Shown here piece after piece: positions 1 through 10,643 of a stretch of 64,000 bases of DNA. This DNA is from Flagellimonas sediminis. Lineage in GTDB: Bacteria > Bacteroidota > Bacteroidia > Flavobacteriales > Flavobacteriaceae. The stretch lies in assembly GCF_010500845.1 (NCBI RefSeq), contig NZ_JAAAMI010000003.1, positions 306,971-370,970 on the forward strand, written 5' to 3'. How positions within the stretch are numbered: the stretch's first letter is position 1; each line of letters starts with the position of its first letter. Made by a program: the position numbers and the translations under genes. The notes under the pieces were generated by a model. The model was not told the origin of the DNA, made no database searches, and was given only the letters and a program-made list of their open reading frames with translations.

Positions 1-545
1 AGCCCCGAGTTGGTGAACATCCCTGCGGGCGTATATGACGGCACGGCGGGCACGGCGGTTGCGCTGGCCCTGACCATTACGGGCGACACGGACGTCGAGT
101 CCGACGAGACCATCGACCTGTCCCTGGGCACCCCGACGGGGGATGCGTCCCTTGGGTCCCAGACCACAACGACCTATACGATAAACAATGACGACAGTGT
201 AACGGTCGAGTTCTCCCAGGCCACGGGCTCGGATGCTGAAAACAGCGGGGGCAACCTTCCTGTACTGCTTGTCACGGGCACGGTGGTCAACGCGACCACG
301 GTGACGGTGACGGACCTTGGCACGGGCACGGCGACCTCGGGTGTGGACTATTCCTTCACGAGCCCCGAGTTGGTGAACATCCCTGCGGGCGTATATGATG
401 GCACGGCGGTTGCGCTGGCCCTGACCATTACGGGCGACACGGACGTCGAGTCCGACGAGACCATCGACCTGTCCCTGGGCACCCCCACGGGGGATGCGTC
501 CCTTGGGTCCCAGACCACAACGACCTATACGATAAACAATGACGA
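1..545 (+). repeat. GC-rich tandem Calx-beta coding repeat
   Basis: Bases 1-184 and 361-545 are almost identical. Both begin with agccccgagttggtgaac and both end in the codons for TINNDD. The repeat period is 360 bp here; the first copy carries 9 extra bases (one additional Gly-Thr-Ala) and there are only single-base differences besides. The first unit starts at the window edge, so the array probably continues upstream. The tract is much richer in G and C than the coding sequence that follows at about 548. Confidence 0.85.
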
Positions 546-3500
546 CACCCCTATTGCAACTATTACGGCTTCTGATGATACAGCTACCGAACTTGGTACA
601 ACTCCAGGTTCTTTTACTGTGAATTTGAGTGCCGTAAACAATACGGGTTCCGATATTGTAATAGATTATACTGTGGGGGGAGATGCCACACCTGGTAGTG
701 ATTATAATACCCTTTCGGGCAGTGTTGCTATTTCCGATGGCCAAACAAATGCTTCCATATTGGTAACCCCAATTGACGACTCACTTACTGAATTGGATGA
801 AACCGTGGTGGTGACTTTGGCTGCGGGTACAGGGTATACTGTTGGTACTCCGAATAATGATACAGTGACTATAGTAAGTGAAGACGATATTCAACCGGCC
901 GGATATACTGTTATTATTAATAATGATCCGATTAATTCAGCCAATCAGAACAATGTAAGTTTCACGTTTTCCAATGCGCCAACTTTCCTAACTTCCTTTG
1001 ATTATACTTTTACCAGTGATGGTGATGGAAATGTGGCATCTGTTTCTGGAAGTGGAGCAGTTTTAACCCAAAACAGAACAGTTTCCAATATTAATTTAAG
1101 TGGCTTGCCTGATGGTCTTGTGACACTTACGGTAACAATATCAAATATTTTAGGCACCGAAGGAGCTCCAACAACGGATACAGCTATAAAACTTACTACA
1201 ATTCCTTCAGGTTATTCGGTTAGCATCAATCAAGACCCCATAGACCAAACCAATGAAAATACGGTAGGCTTTACTTTCTCAGGCGCCGAAGTGAATGCCG
1301 GTTATCAATATACATTCAGTAGTGATGGGGGAGGAACCAATGTAACGGGTTCTGGAACAATATCATCGGCCAACCAACAGGTTACAGGAATAGATTTAAG
1401 TGGATTGAACAATGGAACGGTGACCCTTTCCGTTACCCTTTCCAACACCAATGGTAGTGGAACGCCAGCTACGGACAACGTTACCAAGGAAACGTGTTTT
1501 GCTGGCTCAGGAACTCCGGTCCAAAGCGGTACACCTACCGAATTCTGTGTGGGAAATTTAGGTGATTTTACACAGAATCTAAATGATTATATAAGCAGTA
1601 CCCCACCGAGCGGGGCGGTATTGCGATGGACTACCAATGCCGATACAAGTGTTTCGGGGGATTATTTGCCTTCTAATTCCAGTGTGGTCACTGCGGCAGG
1701 CACTTACTATGGATTTTACTATGATGCATCAAACGATTGTGCCAGTCCTACTTTGGAGATTGTTTTAACGGTAAATGAGGAGCCTAATGCGGGAACTCCT
1801 TCCAATGGAGGGGCGTGTAACAGTTCCACGGATGGCATTTACCTCATCGATTTGGATGATCGTTTGACTGGGGCCGATGCAGGCAATTGGTCGATTTTGA
1901 CCACCCCCGCTGGATCATCTGCTGTCATCAATGCCGGGAACATCGTGAATTTTAACGGTCAGCCCACAGGAAGTTATGTGTTTACCTATACAACCACCAA
2001 TGCGGCACCACCTTGTGTGAATCAGAGTGTCAACGTAACGGTTACGGTAAACGATTGCTCCATTCCCTGTAATGCGGGTAGTGAAGCTCCGGGCCAAAGT
2101 GCCACTTTGGAGTTCTGTGATATCATTGCCGTGGATTTAAATGATTATGTGACCAATGCAACGCCTAACGGAACTGTGCTTACTTGGAGTGTGGACGCTG
2201 ATCCCTTGGTGGTCGATGCCCATATTGGCAGTTTTGTGGAGGGTCCAGGTACCTATTACGGCTTCTTTTACGATGAGACGAATAATTGTGCCAGTCCAAC
2301 CATGGACCTGACCTTGGAACGAAATTTTACTCCTGTGATCAACATTACAGATGCAGGGGAGCCCATCTGTGGACAAGGTACAGTTACCCTTACCGCATCG
2401 GCAACAGTGGAAGACGAAAGCACCATCACCTATCGCTGGTATGATGCCCCGACCGGTGGCACCATTTTGCAAACAGGGAATACTCTGGTCATTAATGATT
2501 TAGATACAACCACCTCTTATTACGTTTCGGCATCTGCCAATGGCTGTGAATCCGAAAGGGTGGAAGTGATTGCGGTAGTGAACGATACCCAATCCGCGGG
2601 AACTCCAACGGATATAACCGCTTGTAGCGTACAAGGCAACGGAGGACCAAACATTATCGATTTGGATGATACCCTAACCGAGGCCGATGCGGGAACTTGG
2701 TCCTTGATCACCGACCCATCCAGCGGTGCTTTGCTGATCGGTTCGGACAATACGGTTGATTTTGCCGGTTTACCTGATGGGGACTATGTTTTTGAATATA
2801 CGACAACGGGAGCTGTAGCGCCTTGTACCAATGCATCGGTACAAGTGACCATATCGGTGAGCGATTGTATTGTGGATACCGATGGGGACGGACTAACGGA
2901 TGGGGAGGAAGCCGCCTTGGGTACCAATCCGAACAATCCCGATACGGATGGTGATGGGTTGACCGATGGGGAGGAAGTTTTGGTCATCGATGACCCGGAT
3001 ACCTCCGCGGTTCCAGAAAATGCTACCGACCCATTGGATGCCTGTGACCCTTTCTTGACACCGGACTGTAACCCTGATGATATTGATTTGGCTATTACCA
3101 AGGAAGTGGATAGGGAGGAAGTATTGCTGAACGCCGAGGTCAACTTTACCATTACGGTGGAGAACTTGACCATGGATAGGGTATTGGACATTGTAGTGAA
3201 CGATTTGCTGGCATCCGGATTCAACTATATTTCGCACAATGCTTCCAAAGGAACTTATGATCCCGAAACCGGGGAATGGTCCATTGATGAGCTTACGGCG
3301 GAAGAGGTGGTTACGTTGCGGATTACGGTGACCGTCGTTACTGCGGGTCAATTACAGAATACGGCAACCATTGCCTCCACTTTCCCGAATGATGGGGTGG
3401 CCTCCAATGATACGGCTTCGGCTTCGGTGACGGTAAATGAGAGCCAATGCAAGGATCCCGGGACCATTTGCAATATATTTTCGCCCAATGGGGATGGAAT

Positions 3501-3729
3501 CAATGACACGTTGAAGTTCATCGACCCAAATAACGAATACACCAACAATACCTTTGAAGTGTTCGATCGCTATGGAAACAGTGTCTTCCAGATGGATGGG
3601 TATGACAGTTCATGGGACGGAACAGGTAAAAATGGGGAATTGCCCAAAGGAACCTACTTCTATATACTGGATCGCAAGGGAGATGGAACGGATGTGGTGA
3701 AAGGGTGGATACAAATCATTAGAGATTAA
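1..3729 (+). CDS. Giant Calx-beta adhesin with T9SS type B sorting domain (5' end outside window)
   Basis: The frame is open from base 1, so this is the last 1242 residues of a larger secreted surface protein. Visible in order: GC-rich tandem Calx-beta units (about residues 1-185), a further Calx-beta domain to about 300, Ig/PKD-like modules with paired cysteines to about 955, two thrombospondin type-3 Asp-rich motifs ([12 protein letters not shown], about 959-993, predicted to bind calcium), a DUF11-like domain (about 1030-1145), and a C-terminal gliding-motility-associated domain (about 1158-1242) that begins [12 protein letters not shown] and contains FEVFDRYGN. In Bacteroidota that last domain is the type B signal for export by the type IX secretion system. 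The PorP/SprF and OmpA genes directly downstream are the usual partners of such adhesins. Role in adhesion or gliding is inferred. Codon use changes sharply near base 548 (see findings). Confidence 0.9.
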   Translation, partial: SPELVNIPAGVYDGTAGTAVALALTITGDTDVESDETIDLSLGTPTGDASLGSQTTTTYTINNDDSVTVEFSQATGSDAENSGGNLPVLLVTGTVVNATTVTVTDLGTGTATSGVDYSFTSPELVNIPAGVYDGTAVALALTITGDTDVESDETIDLSLGTPTGDASLGSQTTTTYTINNDDTPIATITASDDTATELGTTPGSFTVNLSAVNNTGSDIVIDYTVGGDATPGSDYNTLSGSVAISDGQTNASILVTPIDDSLTELDETVVVTLAAGTGYTVGTPNNDTVTIVSEDDIQPAGYTVIINNDPINSANQNNVSFTFSNAPTFLTSFDYTFTSDGDGNVASVSGSGAVLTQNRTVSNINLSGLPDGLVTLTVTISNILGTEGAPTTDTAIKLTTIPSGYSVSINQDPIDQTNENTVGFTFSGAEVNAGYQYTFSSDGGGTNVTGSGTISSANQQVTGIDLSGLNNGTVTLSVTLSNTNGSGTPATDNVTKETCFAGSGTPVQSGTPTEFCVGNLGDFTQNLNDYISSTPPSGAVLRWTTNADTSVSGDYLPSNSSVVTAAGTYYGFYYDASNDCASPTLEIVLTVNEEPNAGTPSNGGACNSSTDGIYLIDLDDRLTGADAGNWSILTTPAGSSAVINAGNIVNFNGQPTGSYVFTYTTTNAAPPCVNQSVNVTVTVNDCSIPCNAGSEAPGQSATLEFCDIIAVDLNDYVTNATPNGTVLTWSVDADPLVVDAHIGSFVEGPGTYYGFFYDETNNCASPTMDLTLERNFTPVINITDAGEPICGQGTVTLTASATVEDESTITYRWYDAPTGGTILQTGNTLVINDLDTTTSYYVSASANGCESERVEVIAVVNDTQSAGTPTDITACSVQGNGGPNIIDLDDTLTEADAGTWSLITDPSSGALLIGSDNTVDFAGLPDGDYVFEYTTTGAVAPCTNASVQVTISVSDCIVDTDGDGLTDGEEAALGTNPNNPDTDGDGLTDGEEVLVIDDPDTSAVPENATDPLDACDPFLTPDCNPDDIDLAITKEVDREEVLLNAEVNFTITVENLTMDRVLDIVVNDLLASGFNYISHNASKGTYDPETGEWSIDELTAEEVVTLRITVTVVTAGQLQNTATIASTFPNDGVASNDTASASVTVNESQCKDPGTICNIFSPNGDGINDTLKFIDPNNEYTNNTFEVFDRYGNSVFQMDGYDSSWDGTGKNGELPKGTYFYILDRKGDGTDVVKGWIQIIRD

Positions 3730-3732
3730 GAA

Positions 3733-4725
3733 ATGCCAAAGAAATTCGGTTTATCGATATATAAGATCGCACTTTTGATGCTGTTAATGGGTATCGGGTT
3801 GCTCCATGCCCAAAAAGAACCGCAGTATACCCAATATATGTACAACATCGGGAGTTTTAATCCTGCCTATGTGGGTACGGTGGAAAGCCCAGAAATTATT
3901 GGACTGTACCGAGCGCAGTGGGTAGATATCGAAGGTGCTCCTACAACCATTAGGGCTGGGGCCAATATTCCCTTCAAAAATGAAAAAATGGGGTTAGGGG
4001 TAAATATCATAAGTGATCAATTGGGACCTTCCACACAAACCTATTTTGATGTGGCTTATTCGTACCAAATACAACTTTCCAATGATACCAAACTATCCTT
4101 TGGATTGAACGCTGGTGGCTCCTCCTTGAGCATTGATTATTCCAAGGGTTTTTTTGAAGACCCCTCGGACCCCTCACTCTTGGGCGAAAAGTACAACAAT
4201 TTTTATCCAACCGTTGGGGCTGGATTGTTCCTATACCATGAAGAAGATTGGTATCTTGGGTTGTCGGTTCCGAACTTCTTGACCAATGCCCTGTACAATG
4301 ACGAAGTGTCTACCATTGTAGAGGATAATATGCAGTTCAACGCTATTGGGGGCTATGTGTTTCAATTGGGGGATCGTACCAAGTTTAAGCCTGCTTTTTT
4401 GGTTAACTATTTGCAAGGTGCCCCGGTAACGGTAAACCTTTCCGCCAATTTCCAGTTTATTGATGCTTTGACCATTGGGGCCTCGTACCGGTTTGACAAT
4501 GCCGTTAGCGGATTGGCAGGTTTCCAGATATCAAATGGCATGTTCATTGGCTATTCTTATGATTATGCCATTAACGGATTGGGTGAGTACAGCGGTGGCT
4601 CCCATGAAGCCATTTTAAAATTCTATATTGGCAGGGGTGGATTTGGCTCCGGTAACAAGACAAAAGGCAACAACAAGAACACCAAGAATAAAGGCAAACA
4701 GATTGATTCCCCAAGATTTTTCTAA
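3733..4725 (+). CDS. PorP/SprF family type IX secretion membrane protein
   Basis: A 330-residue protein with a signal peptide (hydrophobic ALLMLLMGIGLLHAQ), followed by the family's opening motif KEPQYTQYMYNIGSFNPAY and alternating beta-strand sequence ending in a basic tail. PorP/SprF proteins are outer-membrane partners of T9SS; SprF is needed for export of the gliding adhesin SprB in Flavobacterium. The gene starts 3 bp after the adhesin stop and is followed after 1 bp by the OmpA gene, so the three form one operon and this protein most likely serves the adhesin upstream. Family assignment is firm; the specific client is inferred from position. Confidence 0.93.
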   Translation: MPKKFGLSIYKIALLMLLMGIGLLHAQKEPQYTQYMYNIGSFNPAYVGTVESPEIIGLYRAQWVDIEGAPTTIRAGANIPFKNEKMGLGVNIISDQLGPSTQTYFDVAYSYQIQLSNDTKLSFGLNAGGSSLSIDYSKGFFEDPSDPSLLGEKYNNFYPTVGAGLFLYHEEDWYLGLSVPNFLTNALYNDEVSTIVEDNMQFNAIGGYVFQLGDRTKFKPAFLVNYLQGAPVTVNLSANFQFIDALTIGASYRFDNAVSGLAGFQISNGMFIGYSYDYAINGLGEYSGGSHEAILKFYIGRGGFGSGNKTKGNNKNTKNKGKQIDSPRFF

Positions 4726-4726
4726 C

Positions 4727-6676
4727 ATGGTTCCAATAAAAAAAATAGGGTCGGTAATTTTCATGTTCTTTTTGGGCATGGTGTTTTGTGTTGCGCAAAC
4801 CAAAAAGTCCAAGGGGGATCTTTTCTTTTTTCAGTATGAATACCAAAAGGCTGTAAGTGCCTACGAGGTGCAGCTGGCCAATGGTACATTAACGCCCCAA
4901 CAATTCCTGAACCTGGCAGATTCCTATTTCCAGACCAATAATTTTGAAAAGGCCTCCGAGGCATATCTAGAGCTTTATAAAAAGGACACGCTCATGGATG
5001 GGCATCACTACAATAAAATGCTCCAGAGCTTTTCCAAAACAACCGATAAGGAGCGAAAGACAGCCTTTTTGGCTACCATGTCCACCGATTTTCCGAAGGA
5101 ATTGATGGAGAACATGGACTTCAACAACCAATTGTTGCAAAATGCTTCGGCCAATTCGGGATCGGACTATGAATTGTTCAATTTGGATGGGAACAGTCCC
5201 CAAACCGATTTTGCCCCGGCTTTTTATAAGGACAAACTTCTTTTTTCCAGCGGTAGACAACAGAACAAAAAGTTGAAGTACGATCCAGGCAATGAGGGGT
5301 ATTTCAATTTGTATGAGTCCACTTTGCAAACTAATGGGCAGATTGCTGTAATTCAACCTTTTGGACAGGTGGCCAATACCGGTTTTCATAAGTCCACACC
5401 CTTTTATTCCAATAAGTTGAACAGTGTATTTTACGTACTTTCCAACACCCAAAACGGGGAAATGACATTTGATGACAATGGAAAGAATGCCTTGTCCATT
5501 GGTATGCAAAGGATTGGTGGGGCCTTCCAATTGTTATTGAAAGATTTGAGCACTTCGTTCTACTATCCTTTTTTTGACGATGCCAGTGGCAAACTGTACT
5601 TTGCAGCAGATTTTGAGGATGGTTACGGGGGTACCGATATCTATTTCGTATATACTACCAATGGCCAGATAATGTCGGCACCCATCAATTTGGGACCAAG
5701 GATCAACTCCCCAGGTAACGAGATCGCCCCTTATATATTTGAGGATAGTTTCTATTTTGCTTCGGATGTCTTTTATGGGCTTGGAGGAATGGACATTTAT
5801 AAGGCCAATATTGAAAAGGACGGTTTTGGGATACCCATCAATCTGGGAAATGGAATCAATACCGAGTATGATGATTTTGGCTTTGTGATCCGTAATGAAG
5901 GGGAAGGTTTGTTGGGTTATTTTGCTTCCAACCGACCAGGAGGAAAGGGTAAGGATGACCTTTATGGTTTTAAAGTAAATGAAAAACCAGGTCTAAAGAC
6001 CATAACCTTTAAAGGTAGAGTGATAAAACCCTATGGTAGAGGGGAATCAATAGACAAAGCGGTGGTTCGCTTAATAGACAATACAGGTGGAATATTGCGA
6101 GAAACCTACTCCGATGAGAATGGCAATTATCGTTTGGAAATCCCATGGACCGATTCTGTGGTACTTGAAAGTACGGCAGACCGTTATTCGACCTTCAAAA
6201 AACAGTTTTCCGAAGAAGAGTTGGAAGAATTGCAAAATAGTGACGGCTACAATGTTGAACTTGCGCTTTATGATGATTTGGTAGAGGAAAAGGAGGGTCA
6301 AATGGTAGTGAAAATGGATAAGTTCTATTTTGCCAACAGTTCTACCCAGCTTACCCCTGAAATTGATGTACAATTGGACAAAGTGGTGACTTTCATGAAC
6401 GCTTTCCCAGATGCCCAGTTAAGAATAGAGACCTATACGGATAGTAGGGGAGGCAGCAGTACTAATTTTAAACTTACCCAAGAGCGTTCAGATACCATCA
6501 AAAAGTATTTGGTGAGCAAAGGGGTGCCTGCTACGAGTATTTTGTATACCATTGGGTATGGGGAGGATAAAATATTGAACAATTGTACCAACGGGGTATT
6601 CTGTATAGAAACCTTGCACAAACAGAACCAACGGTCCTTGATCGTGATCCTCAATGACAATGTTCTCTTCGACTAG
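4727..6676 (+). CDS. OmpA family protein with PD40/WD40-like repeats
   Basis: I place the start at 4727, one base after the PorP/SprF stop, because it gives a clean signal peptide (VPIKKIGSVIFMFFLGMVFC). An in-frame ATG at 4628 lies inside the upstream gene and would bury the signal. The 649-residue product has a short TPR-like N-terminal helical region, PD40-type beta-propeller repeats (motifs such as KLYFAADFEDGYGGTDIY and SFYFASDVFYGLGGMDIY), a carboxypeptidase-regulatory-like beta domain (about residues 420-500), and a C-terminal OmpA peptidoglycan-binding domain (FYFANSSTQLTPEIDVQLDK, then RGG, ERSDTIKKYL). This architecture is the usual third gene of adhesin-PorP-OmpA operons and probably anchors the export machinery to the cell wall. 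Confidence 0.92.
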   Translation: MVPIKKIGSVIFMFFLGMVFCVAQTKKSKGDLFFFQYEYQKAVSAYEVQLANGTLTPQQFLNLADSYFQTNNFEKASEAYLELYKKDTLMDGHHYNKMLQSFSKTTDKERKTAFLATMSTDFPKELMENMDFNNQLLQNASANSGSDYELFNLDGNSPQTDFAPAFYKDKLLFSSGRQQNKKLKYDPGNEGYFNLYESTLQTNGQIAVIQPFGQVANTGFHKSTPFYSNKLNSVFYVLSNTQNGEMTFDDNGKNALSIGMQRIGGAFQLLLKDLSTSFYYPFFDDASGKLYFAADFEDGYGGTDIYFVYTTNGQIMSAPINLGPRINSPGNEIAPYIFEDSFYFASDVFYGLGGMDIYKANIEKDGFGIPINLGNGINTEYDDFGFVIRNEGEGLLGYFASNRPGGKGKDDLYGFKVNEKPGLKTITFKGRVIKPYGRGESIDKAVVRLIDNTGGILRETYSDENGNYRLEIPWTDSVVLESTADRYSTFKKQFSEEELEELQNSDGYNVELALYDDLVEEKEGQMVVKMDKFYFANSSTQLTPEIDVQLDKVVTFMNAFPDAQLRIETYTDSRGGSSTNFKLTQERSDTIKKYLVSKGVPATSILYTIGYGEDKILNNCTNGVFCIETLHKQNQRSLIVILNDNVLFD

Positions 6677-6677
6677 T

Positions 6678-7922
6678 TTAAACCAAAATTTTCCAGCAAT
6701 AGTAAAGTGCAAATAGAGATAGGAACACCATGCCTGTATAAGTGAGGATTCGGAGTCCTAATTTGGGTCTGTGCTCCACAGGTATATCGTTACCCATTAC
6801 TGTTTTTAGGTTCATCCAACCCAACAAAGGGGCCAAAACAAAGGATACAAAGGTGGCCAGCGCAACAAGATTTCCCATGTTGGCACTAAATAGGGTAATG
6901 ACCATCCAGTTGATCAAGGTCATTAAAATGACCATTACGGCAAAGGCATTTTTGTTTTGAAACAGGGATTGTTCGGGATAGATTTTTTGAAGGATATCCA
7001 CACTTACCCTAGAAATTGCATCATGGGCGGTCATGCACGTACTGAACATGGTGGCAAATGCTGCCACGGCAATGAAAAAATAGGCCCAATTGCCTATATG
7101 GGTGGTGAACAGGCTCACTAACTGGTCCGCAAAGACCACCGCATTACCGCTCAATTGCGTTCCTGTGCCATATAGGGTTATCCAACCGATAATCATGAAA
7201 AATATCGCTAGCAGAGCCGTTAAAATGTAACCAACGTTGAATTCCTGGATGGCAATCTTCAATGTAGGTTTGCTTTTCATCGTCTTTAAATTCTCCATGC
7301 CCCACATGCTCACCCAACCGGAAGCTTCCACAGCGGTGGGCATCCATCCCACCAAACCGATAAGGAACAAAATACCGGCCTCGTTGAATATTTCAGGACG
7401 TTGGTAGGTTTCGGAACCGGGAACGGCACCTTTTTGCAAAACCATGATGGTAGTGATCAAAAGAGCAACAAAGAGAATAGCAATAACGGCTTTCAGCGAT
7501 TCTTCCAAAAAGCGGTATTTCCCAACAATCAATAAAAAGCTGATAAAAATGAACAACCCTAACGAAATGGTGCCAGCGCCCAAACTAGTTATATGAAACA
7601 GGTTCATGAACAATCCGGCGGTGACCACATACAACGCCGCCAAAATGGTAAAGGTGCTGATCAGGGTAACAAAGGCATAGATCCACAAATAGGTCTTGCC
7701 TAAATTCAGGTAGCCCTGGATCAAGCTTTTTTCGGTCACGGTGGTATATCGGATTCCGAACTCAAAAAAGGGATATTTGAACAGATTGGCCAAAAGGATC
7801 GGGACGACCATGATCCAACCGTATTGGGCCCCTGCCTTGGTGGACAGCACCAAATGCGAGGTGCCAATAGCCATGCTGGCGAATAGAAGGCCAGGGCCGA
7901 GTGCTTTCAACAATGCTTTCAT
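6678..7922 (-). CDS. Nramp-related (LeuT-fold) transporter with non-canonical metal motifs
   Basis: A 414-residue, roughly 11-helix inner-membrane protein. The N-terminal ALGPGLLFASMAIGTSHL and KAGAQYGW align with the first helix of Nramp metal transporters, and GLVGWMPTAVEASGW with helix 6. The canonical helix-1 DPGN is replaced by GTSH and the helix-6 MPH by MPT, so the usual Mn/Fe-binding residues are absent and the substrate cannot be assumed to be a transition metal. The gene lies 78 bp downstream of the S9 peptidase on the same strand and ends 2 bp from the convergent OmpA stop. Family membership is likely; substrate unknown. Confidence 0.82.
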   Translation of the reverse strand: MKALLKALGPGLLFASMAIGTSHLVLSTKAGAQYGWIMVVPILLANLFKYPFFEFGIRYTTVTEKSLIQGYLNLGKTYLWIYAFVTLISTFTILAALYVVTAGLFMNLFHITSLGAGTISLGLFIFISFLLIVGKYRFLEESLKAVIAILFVALLITTIMVLQKGAVPGSETYQRPEIFNEAGILFLIGLVGWMPTAVEASGWVSMWGMENLKTMKSKPTLKIAIQEFNVGYILTALLAIFFMIIGWITLYGTGTQLSGNAVVFADQLVSLFTTHIGNWAYFFIAVAAFATMFSTCMTAHDAISRVSVDILQKIYPEQSLFQNKNAFAVMVILMTLINWMVITLFSANMGNLVALATFVSFVLAPLLGWMNLKTVMGNDIPVEHRPKLGLRILTYTGMVFLSLFALYYCWKILV

Positions 7923-8000
7923 CCAGCTTGTTAGTTAATTTTCAAGCGGGAAGATATGTTTTTTTGTTCAAATTCCAGATGGGGCAACTTGTCTTCCCAA

Positions 8001-10376
8001 TTATTTTTTATCCAGCAACGCTTCCTCGAAAAGGTTGAAAATACGGGTGTATTCGTCCGTCCAACTGCTGGGCTCCACAAAGCCATGTCGCTCCACGGGA
8101 TAAACGGCCATTTCCCAATTTTCCTTGCCCAGTTCGATCAAGCGCTGGGAAAGCCTGACCATATCCTGAAAATGCACATTGTCGTCCACCATACCGTGAA
8201 GGATCAACAGTTTTCCTTTCAAACCATCCGCAAAATAGATAGGAGAGCTCCTTCGATAGGCCAAACTATCCGTAGCAGGAGTGTTCAGGATTCGGGCCGT
8301 GTAGCCATGGTTGTATGCGGCCCAGTCCCCAACAGATCGTATTGCCCCGCCGGCGCTAAAGGTGTCGGGTGCATTGAACATGCCCATCAAAGTGATGAAT
8401 CCGCCGTAGGAACCTCCATAGATGCCAATTTTATCTGTATCAATACCATATTTGTCCACTAACATTTTGGCGCCATCCACTTGGTCGGAAAGGTCTTTTC
8501 CACCCATGTGTCGGTAGATTCCGGTACGCCAATCCCGACCGTAGCCTGCACTTCCCCGATAGTCGATATCCAAAACGGTGTATCCATTGTCCACCAATAG
8601 GTTGTGGAACATATATTCCCTAAAATAGGAACTCCACCACTTGTGGGCATTCTGCAAATAACCGGCCCCGTGTACAAATATGACGGCAGCCTTATTTTTC
8701 ACTGAAGATTCAGGTTGATAGAGCCTTGCATATACGTTGGCACCGTCCTCGGCTTGGAATGTTATGATTTCCGGGTCCTTCCAATCATAGGCTTTAAAAT
8801 CCTTGGTGGTCGAATGGGTCAGTTGCACCACTTCAGTCTGTTTTTTGGCATGCACAGGGTTTTCCTGAAGATATAATTCCGTAGGCTTATTGGAGTATGA
8901 ATACAAAATGGCCATTTGGGTTTCATCAGGGGAAAGTATCACATCATTGCCACCGATCATATTGGTCAATTGTTCCCATTTCCCTCCTTTTAAGGGCATG
9001 GTGTAAAATTGTCGATCACCGGGATGGGTCTTGTTGGAACCAAAATACCATCTGGACTCATCCTTGGATATGAATGGATCGTAGATTTCAAACTCGCCAG
9101 AGGTCAATGCCTTTGCCTTTTTAGAATTGATATCCATGGCATACAAATGGGCATATCCCGTTTTTTCTGACATGAACCAAAACTCTTTGCCATTGGGCAT
9201 CCAGCCTAGGGAACCACCTCCCCATCCGCTAATGCCGGGCCCTGCGATCCAAGCCTGATCGTGTTGGCGGTCCAATTGCTCTACTTTGCCTGTTTGGGGA
9301 TCGAGAAGAACGATCCAACGGTCTTTGTAATCATTGGCTTGAATGTCCAAAATAGCCTTGGTGCCTTCTGGGTTCCATGTTGGTCCGTTGATGAAACCTA
9401 TCCTATCCTCATTTTTATAGGGTTTGTCTGGATAATCCTTGGTGTATTCCGGTACATAATCAAGTCCTTCCAAATTATCAAGGACCACGGGATAACTTTC
9501 CCGTTTGGCCAAATTGTACACGAACATTTCATATTTGGTAGGTTCGTCCCCAACTTTTGAACGGGTATTTTGGTCTTCGGTGTATCCTGATTCGGTAACG
9601 TAATGCGGTACAATGGTTCCTTTGGTTTTGGGTCTGTCAACCAAAAGATAGGTAATGTATTGGCCTGATGGGGATATTTCCAATCCCATTACGGATTTGC
9701 CGCCTGTTTCCAGTGTCAAGGGTTCCAAGGTCTCCAGTTTTTTGCTTATTGCTTCCCCAGCATCCTTTTTTGCCTTACGTTCGCTCAGTACATCAAAAAG
9801 GTCCAATTGGTCTTGGTATAGAAATTCATCCTTGGAATCCCGTTTGGCCTCCTTATCCTTTGATTTTACAAAATGGGTCATTTGCTCCGTAGTTCCAGAG
9901 GCCATGTCCCAAACATAAAGTTCATCGTCCTTGGTATAGGCAATCCCTTTTCCATTATTGGTAAAATGTGGATTGTTTTCCCTCTCCTGTGTTTTGGTAA
10001 TGGGTGTAGACTTGTAAGAAGCCATATCCAATAAGAAGATGTCGCCATTCTTGGCATAAATGGCCTTGGTCTTTTGTTGGTTATAGGTAAGTCTTGAAGA
10101 TGGCAGCGCATTGGCAGCTAAAAAGTCCACCTTCTTGATTTCTTTTTTTTCGATGGAATAGGCGTAGAGCGAATCACTCAAGGCACCATCAGGGTTCCAG
10201 TCAAAATAAAGAGTACTGCCATTGCTGGACCAATGGTGGTTGGAAGGCAGGTGGCCAACAAAGTCATCCCCTTTCATAATGTCCTTGATCTTCAGGGTGG
10301 AATTATTGCCTTTTTGGGCCAATAAACCATTGAATGTCAATAATAAAAGAGCGGTTAGAGTAAGATGTTTTCCCAT
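8001..10376 (-). CDS. S9 family prolyl oligopeptidase (DPP4/acylaminoacyl-peptidase-like)
   Basis: The start is set at 10376 because MGKHLTLTALLLLTFNGLLAQ is a good signal peptide; an upstream in-frame ATG at 10511 adds 45 unconvincing residues. The 791-residue exported protein has an N-terminal WD40-like/DPP4 beta-propeller (repeats such as KNGDIFLLDM, FTNNGKGIAYTKDDELYVWD) and a C-terminal alpha/beta-hydrolase. The catalytic triad is visible: Ser in GGSYGG near residue 653, Asp in MVDDNVH near 731, His in ERHGFVEP near 764. Expected role is cleavage of short peptides in the periplasm. It is divergent from the GMC gene across a 267-bp intergenic region and may be co-transcribed with the transporter downstream. 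Confidence 0.93.
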   Translation of the reverse strand: MGKHLTLTALLLLTFNGLLAQKGNNSTLKIKDIMKGDDFVGHLPSNHHWSSNGSTLYFDWNPDGALSDSLYAYSIEKKEIKKVDFLAANALPSSRLTYNQQKTKAIYAKNGDIFLLDMASYKSTPITKTQERENNPHFTNNGKGIAYTKDDELYVWDMASGTTEQMTHFVKSKDKEAKRDSKDEFLYQDQLDLFDVLSERKAKKDAGEAISKKLETLEPLTLETGGKSVMGLEISPSGQYITYLLVDRPKTKGTIVPHYVTESGYTEDQNTRSKVGDEPTKYEMFVYNLAKRESYPVVLDNLEGLDYVPEYTKDYPDKPYKNEDRIGFINGPTWNPEGTKAILDIQANDYKDRWIVLLDPQTGKVEQLDRQHDQAWIAGPGISGWGGGSLGWMPNGKEFWFMSEKTGYAHLYAMDINSKKAKALTSGEFEIYDPFISKDESRWYFGSNKTHPGDRQFYTMPLKGGKWEQLTNMIGGNDVILSPDETQMAILYSYSNKPTELYLQENPVHAKKQTEVVQLTHSTTKDFKAYDWKDPEIITFQAEDGANVYARLYQPESSVKNKAAVIFVHGAGYLQNAHKWWSSYFREYMFHNLLVDNGYTVLDIDYRGSAGYGRDWRTGIYRHMGGKDLSDQVDGAKMLVDKYGIDTDKIGIYGGSYGGFITLMGMFNAPDTFSAGGAIRSVGDWAAYNHGYTARILNTPATDSLAYRRSSPIYFADGLKGKLLILHGMVDDNVHFQDMVRLSQRLIELGKENWEMAVYPVERHGFVEPSSWTDEYTRIFNLFEEALLDKK

Positions 10377-10643
10377 TTCGGAATAAAGGTTTAAAGTTGG
10401 TTTGTTTCCTATGTTTTCAAATATCGGGTATTTTGCCGACTTGTGCTTGCATCGTGTTTGTTCAAATTTTGTTAAATGAAAAATTGCGGGTAGGTTTCTT
10501 TTTTTGTCCATTTTAAAAGTATCTTTAAAACCTACAAGGTTATTTTTTACCTTGTTTTGGGAAGGGTTGATTTTTGAATCCTTTGAATGGAAAATTTTAA
10601 CTTGTTGTCAAATAACTACTTACAAATAAAACCAGATTAGCCA

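Noticed and set aside
1-545. Possible CRISPR-like or non-coding repeat array.
   Set aside because: Repeats are about 360 bp, in frame, and encode Calx-beta domains; no short spacers.
2784-3351. Antisense open frames opposite the thrombospondin/DUF11 part of the adhesin.
   Set aside because: Serine-rich shadow translation of the Asp/Gly/Thr-rich sense strand; no independent support.
4628-4726. Earlier start for the OmpA protein overlapping PorP/SprF by about 100 bp.
   Set aside because: It would put 33 polar residues in front of a clean signal peptide; the ATG at 4727 is one base after the upstream stop.
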